A stretch of 64,000 bases of DNA from Steinernema hermaphroditum (taxonomy: Eukaryota > Nematoda > Chromadorea > Rhabditida > Steinernematidae), in contig CM059625.1 of NCBI GenBank assembly GCA_030435675.1, positions 14,322,001-14,386,000 of the forward strand. The letters run 5' to 3'. The translations under genes and the position numbers were made by a program. Numbering within the stretch: the first letter of the stretch is position 1; every line of letters starts with the position of its first letter. Positions 59,205 to 64,000 of the stretch are shown in pieces. Below the pieces are notes generated by a model that saw only the letters and a list, made by a program, of their open reading frames with translations, had not been told where the DNA came from and ran no database searches.

Positions 59205-61933
59205 TTATACACCAATATTATTACTCGCTCATAAGTTGTCGTGATATGTGTTATCGTGAAAGTAAATCTGTCAGTCTGTGCATCAAGTGTTATTTGAAAT
59301 AGCAATTGCCTCTTCTTTTTCATATTCACCTTCACCCCGTCCAAGTGACCGATAATTAGTCAACAGTTTATTCACTTTAAACAATTAGAGTGAATAGGTA
59401 AATCCCGCAGACGTTTTTATTCTGGGGATAGTCGAAAAAGCCTCTTGATCTGCTTCTTTCGACATTGGCGAGGCGACTGAGCGTAAGCTGCAGACTTGGT
59501 GTAGCCACTAAAACATCAACTGTTCCATTGATGCGTTTATTCAACATACAGTAAGGGAGTGTTCGACGTCCCTGTAGTGAACAGCCGTACTCCTGTCGCT
59601 CATCTCACCAGAGACATTTGTTGTTGCTGCGTTGAAGTGGAGCTGAGCGTAGTTGGCGAAAGATTACCATGAATCTTTCGTTGATCATCGCTTCGTGGGC
59701 GGCTATATTTTTGGATTTTCGTATTGTTTTGTGATGCGACATTGGAGGTGACTGGGATCCAGTCAAATATCACCTGAATTTGTTTGATGATTGTCTAGTA
59801 ACGATTTGAGGAACTTGCACTGTGAAGAGCCTGAGAAGAGCCATCTGTTCCTGTGGGTAAAGTTCGCCAGAATCTTGTTATACTGCTGAAGTGGGTTAGG
59901 TTGAGACGGATCTGACTGGCCCAGGGGTACTTTGTTGCTTTTCAGTTCGCATTTTTCAGGAAACCATAGTTTCACTTCGTCGACAAAAACCTCAAGTGCA
60001 AGGCGCAATTTGTTCTTTGAGAGCAGCGCAAAATTTTTGGTTCCTGGATTTCAGAAAGCGTTCACCACGATGGCGCGGTTTCGGTTTTCTCTTCGCTGAG
60101 ACGGATTTTTTTGTTTTTTTTTCTTTGTTTTTCCGAGGCGCCTTTTTTGGGTTCTCCTCAGCCAACAGAATTCTCCGGTCGTTGTTCTTTTGCAGAGGAA
60201 GGAAGAACTAGCATCAATGCTCTCACGGTTGTGAAGAGCTTGTTCTTTCTAAAGAAGACCACAACATACAGTTGCCAACCACTCTTTTATCTGCATTACC
60301 TTGCGCGTGTAGTTTTGTTCTCGTTCGAACTAATTGTTCTTCGATGGTAGCACAGAACGGTCCTTCCCTCTGCATGACCGCATTAGGCAGAACTATCCAA
60401 GTTTGGCAACCCTGAGGTGCCTGAAATGTAACAGGTAAAATATAGCGCGGAGAACGCGGCAAATGGTAAAGCGGGAGTTGTTAGCAAATGAGCGCGTTTT
60501 TTACTAATGCGTGCACAATCAATATTGAATCCTTCGTTAGAGCGTCGAAGAGCGTCGACAGATGCCGCCGCTCGGCTCCAGTAGAGAAATTTGAGCTGAG
60601 GTGCCGACCAAGTAGAGCGCTGACAGCGCCGACTCCATGGCAACAGATGGTGAGGCGTTGCGCCCGCCCCAACAAACAACAGGACTCTGTTCGCGTAAAA
60701 GAGGGAAGGATGAAGATGACGCCCATGGTTCCTGACAGAGAAACAATAGAGGGTTAAATGTACAGTACAAAATATATAATGGCTGCGCTTAGCATAGATA
60801 TTGGTATACTAGATCTAGCAGGATACAACATTTCACTCTGTTTCAAAGAACATGTTGTGATAGGCATACGGTAATCCCAAGAATATCGGAAGATCCATCC
60901 AGTTCAAGAACAAATGTATATTACGTGGAGGTTGCTAGCACCAGCCACACACGACTCTTCCACAGGATCGCTGTGCCATTTCTGATGGGGCTATCACTGT
61001 TTTAAGTGTGATTGCTAGAAACTGCTATCAGTTATATACTTTCATGAGAAATATTAGTGTGACTCGCAGACCAAGTTCACATTAAATATGCTGAAAGCTT
61101 TATGTGCGTTTATCGCCTTGTTGGACCAATTGTCTCGCAGTTTTTTGCACATGCACTTCATGGCATTACCTTCCTTATCAGCATTATGTCTGAAGACTGT
61201 AAAAAACGGACGAGACCAAAAGATCTTCGTGGCTAGTTGGTTGACGTTCGGCGTTCATTTCCCTCGTAGAAAATCAATTATCTTTTGAATGCAAGGGCAA
61301 GAGATGACTCATTTTATGCATATGCGAATCTTGTTGTGAAAGATAAGCCCATAGTTCGCTTTGCTGTATTCTCATGGCAACGCGTAGTAAGCGACTGAGT
61401 TAATGGGAGGACTGTGGACGCCTTCAAAACATAAACTTCGAAATTTAACTAAAGTAGCAAGCCAAAAATCCGTTACAATACATATTCATGAATACATAGA
61501 CGGACAGTTACTACTCTGAAGACATCGACGCTACTGCGCAGTTGTACTGTGGTAGGGTCTTCTGTTAGAAAGCGGCACAAATTGTCTTTGGTTCTGCTTA
61601 GATCCAGACGCTCCGTTTTAGGGCTCGCCGCTGTGGGCTGACTCGCCGTTATCCATGAGTATCTGGAGCCTTCTCGCATGGCGAGCCTTTTTCGCTTGAG
61701 GCGGTGTTTTTGGTTTTTTCCTTTTTTTTCACTTCAATTATTTCACTCTAAATAAAATAATGTCAGAACTAAATCATTATGCTAACCGTTCGTTGGGGTT
61801 TAGGTGGATTTTCGTTGTCGACTCCGTTAGAAGAACAACCACTTTGTTGTATTCGCTGAATTCGACTAAATAACTCGCCGTCTCGCGTGTTCCTTCTACT
61901 TGACGCAAGCTCCTGTTGCCACCTGCAGTAGCA
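59205..61933. repeat. Fourth diverged copy of the interspersed repeat, plus fragments
   Basis: TTTATTCACTTTAAACAA..GAGTGAAT (59364) matches 55166, and GAGGTGCCTGAAA.. near 60413 matches 56053. CAATCAATAT (60518) and CTCCATGGCAAC/ATCCATGGCAAC (60634, 56281) also correspond. The layout parallels 55140-56340. A further fragment (TTTTTCGCTTGAGGCGGTGTTTTTGG-type) is at about 61688, like 54018 and 55509. No gene is supported. Confidence 0.6.
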
Positions 61934-62125
61934 ATGATCACTTTTTCTTTAATCAGCTTTGTTGTTACCTCTCTCAGCATTGAGGCTGGCCTGTTGGTAC
62001 CGCAAGTTTGCTTCCCAGGGCACCATTACGGCACCCTGGGACACGGCCTGTCCGGAGAAGGACGAGCGTCTGAAAACAGGATGAATGAATGCTTGGGAGC
62101 AGGAATAGCCACTATTCGACGGTGA
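61934..62125 (+). CDS. Possible small secreted peptide or first exon (weak)
   Basis: ATG 61934 follows an acceptor-like CACCTGCAG ending at 61929. The frame begins with a hydrophobic signal-like stretch (MITFSLISFVVTSLSIEAG) and continues for 63 codons with two Cys and many Gly. It ends either at TGA or at a donor (CG|GTGAGC near 62122). No second exon could be identified. The minus strand is open here too (61777-61980). The signal peptide is the only real support. Confidence 0.25.
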   Translation: MITFSLISFVVTSLSIEAGLLVPQVCFPGHHYGTLGHGLSGEGRASENRMNECLGAGIATIRR

Positions 62126-63125
62126 GCGTGCCCGAGATCTCTGTAAGCAGTAATGAGTAGAGGACTTCAGGCAGCTTCGGCAGATTTAATACAGAATCAT
62201 TCTTCATCACTGGTGCTGGATGCACTAGCCGTTGGCTACACATATCAGAAGATGGACGCAGAGAGTGCTGGCCAAGGATAGGAATCTATCTGCGTTTTAG
62301 TACTGAATGGAAAAGGCCGATGCGCTAGAAGGAGAGGCTCGCCCGTAGACGTGACAGAAGAGGAGAGACAGTCGCTTTCGGCGGACGATCGCAACGTGCA
62401 CAGCTCTGCCAGCCATGAATAAACCAATCGATCCAAAGATATGTGCACTTGCGAAATGATGTGCCTCGCGAACACAGTGAATAACAAAAATGGTACTAAA
62501 AGGACATTGAACATGTAGCTGTTTTTGTCTGGGCCTGCGCCGACCGTCGAAAGACACATCCAAAATGGAAATACAGGGACCAGTCAGATCTGGGTGCAAC
62601 GCCTTAAGCAGGTCTTGAGGACGTTGCTTGTTACAAAAGACGCACGTGCAATTTGAGTGTAAGACTGGTTTACGTCAGCATTTATGAAAAATGTTTAGTT
62701 TTTGGTTGAAAGGCGAATCCAGTAACAGGAGAATCACGTTGTACACCGACAGTCATCGATTTCAAACCCACTATCACACAGAATTCTATTAATTATCCCA
62801 GCTAAATATAGAAATCCACCTGTCTTCGTGACCTTTGGTCGATCACGGTTAAAGATAGCAGAAATGCACTTTGGATTCTATGGTGATCATCACTTCCCGG
62901 TTGAACGTGAACAAATGGCTTTGCCATCTTGACAGTTTAACGATCATCATGAAGCACAAGTAGTCAATCTGATGATAGCAATCTTTAGATTTTGAGTACG
63001 GTTACATGCCGACCAATAGTTCTCTTATGAAGCAATCGAAACTGTGTGATAAGCTTTCCTTTGTCTAAACGTGATTTTCAAAAACTGTAGCTTCTTATCA
63101 GTGTCCGACTAACGATCGCTCAACT
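62126..63125. other. Intergenic region upstream of the protease
   Basis: Two overlapping minus-strand open frames (62245-62599) contain hydrophobic stretches but lack a consistent exon structure. I do not call a gene. The rest is AT-rich with nothing recognised. Confidence 0.4.
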
Positions 63126-63132
63126 TATAAAA
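63126..63132 (+). promoter_or_regulatory. TATA box of the trypsin-like protease gene
   Basis: TATAAAA begins 44 bases upstream of the ATG at 63170, close enough for a short 5' leader. Confidence 0.55.
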
Positions 63133-63169
63133 GTGAGTCAATGGAGACCCAACTCAACATTCTTTCGAG

Positions 63170-64000
63170 ATGAAGCTGATCCTCCTCGCTTTGGTAGCAG
63201 GCGTTTCAGTCGCCGTTCCTCTGTTGCAGGGACCTGCAGAATTGGTAAATGTCTATGTGCATTCACTGTTTGATATGTTACATGCCTAGATTTTTGGCGG
63301 TGAACCAGCCCAGCCTGGTCAGTTCCCTTTCTTCGCCTTCTATATCTATGAGCGCTTCCTGTCCCACGGTTTCAGTGGATGTGGTGGTGTGGTCATCGCT
63401 CCTCGCTATGTGCTCACGGCTGCGCATTGTACCCACAGGATGCTGGTTCCTGCCGACGGCCTCTTCGGACTTGTTGACATGAAGCAGCGAGATGCATCGT
63501 TCGTACAGCGGATCTGGATTTCAGATTACCACACACCCGAAACGAACCGAAACGGACGTGAAACTCATGACGACATCGCTATATTGGAGGTTAAATTTTA
63601 ATGCAATTTATCTAAAGCTTTGCATTTCATTCAGCTTGAAGAACCTATTGTACAGAACGAGTATGTCCAGCCGATCAAGATTTTACGGGATGATGCTGCT
63701 TTCATTCAAAGCGGCAATGTAACTATCGTTGGATTCGGACAGTACAAGTGTATGTTCGGCAGGGAGTGACAAATGTATTAGCAGTGTTAAGATGACGAGA
63801 ACCATCGTCTGCTGAGCAGCAACAAGCTTCTTCACACGGTAGTTCCCATTGCTGATCACAAATTCTGTGTCGACGCCTGGGCAGAGCACTCCAAGAACGA
63901 TTCGGCGCCTCTGGTCATCAACAATAACCAAATCTGCTGTGGAAGTGAAGGAAAAGGAATTGGAGGCGTAAGCAGGTTTCTTCGACTGGAATTTATTCAA
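63170..64000 (+). CDS. Secreted trypsin-like serine protease (S1/PA clan), 5' part; runs off the window
   Basis: Exons 63170-63244, 63290-63589, 63635-63749 and 63792-63967 join in phase; the next exon lies beyond 64000. Residues 1-16 are a signal peptide (MKLILLALVAGVSVAV), then a short propeptide and the mature start IFGG (residue 26). Catalytic His71 is in LTAAHC and Asp120 in HDDIAIL. The last visible exon ends ICCGSEGKGIGG, just before the expected DSGGP, so the catalytic Ser is outside the window. The residue before IFGG is Leu, not Lys/Arg, so activation by a trypsin-type cut is unlikely. Intron 3 (42 bp) uses donor GTATGT and an AAG acceptor (TGTTAAG). A nearer donor (AA|GTGTAT) would give a frame that stops. 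The enzyme is secreted; digestive or host-interface roles are typical of the family but not shown here. Confidence 0.92.

Noticed and set aside
60838..60845. CTGTTTCA, core of the nematode piRNA upstream (Ruby) motif
   Set aside because: A single 8-mer is expected about once per strand in 64 kb by chance; no cluster of motifs was found.
62245..62599. Minus-strand hydrophobic frames as a serpentine receptor fragment
   Set aside because: Two overlapping frames share the hydrophobic content and no exon chain or receptor motif could be established.

Overview
This is a eukaryotic window that reads as nematode genomic DNA. The genes are split by many very small introns, mostly 39-50 bp, ending in TTTCAG or TTTTAG and sometimes in AAG. 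Splice-acceptor-like sequences sit a few dozen bases upstream of several start codons, as expected where a spliced leader is added. The protein families also fit: a PTIP/PAXIP1-type BRCT protein, an Argonaute relative, a secreted LC8-like protein, a chitinase-like GH18 protein and a secreted trypsin-like protease. I cannot name the species.

Layout. 1-4.0 kb: no gene I can support. 4.0-5.4 kb (+): a four-pass membrane protein in four exons. 7.2-21.5 kb (+): an 18-exon PTIP-like gene (about 1,101 aa). It has a Q/P/S-rich first half and four C-terminal BRCT domains, and every exon junction I list keeps the reading frame. Its largest intron (4.6 kb) is GC-rich and carries a long acidic ORF (17.5-18.3 kb). 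That ORF has its own upstream acceptor, a CtBP-type PIDLS motif, and a donor in the right phase to join the next PTIP exon, so it is either a nested gene or an alternative first exon. 25.3-25.8 kb (+): a small secreted protein with an LC8 (dynein light chain)-like core.

26-32.9 kb is repeat-rich, including a tandem pair with tRNA-like promoter boxes. 32.9-37.2 kb (-): a secreted protein with three GH18 (chitinase-fold) domains, each of which has lost the catalytic DxxDxDxE glutamate. 37.5-49.3 kb is a mosaic of inverted-repeat elements, a mariner-like non-autonomous element and tRNA-derived fragments. It holds three small genes: a probable secreted Cys-containing protein (41.0-41.6 kb, +), a secreted His/Gly-rich and acidic protein (41.8-42.4 kb, -), and an unrecognised three-exon gene with an unresolved start (45.0-45.6 kb, -).

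49.3-61.8 kb is filled by at least four diverged copies of a 1-1.5 kb interspersed repeat. Between them at 57.2-59.2 kb (+) lies an intact six-exon gene for a 426-aa protein made of only the MID and PIWI domains of Argonaute, with the catalytic residues replaced. At the right edge (63.2-64.0 kb, +) is the 5' part of a secreted trypsin-like protease that runs off the window.

Functionally the genes look unrelated to each other: chromatin and DNA-damage signalling (PTIP-like), small-RNA binding (Argonaute-like), and several secreted proteins. The two most interesting candidates are the PAZ-less, catalytically substituted Argonaute and the three-domain pseudo-chitinase. Next is the possible alternative promoter and acidic first exon of the PTIP gene.
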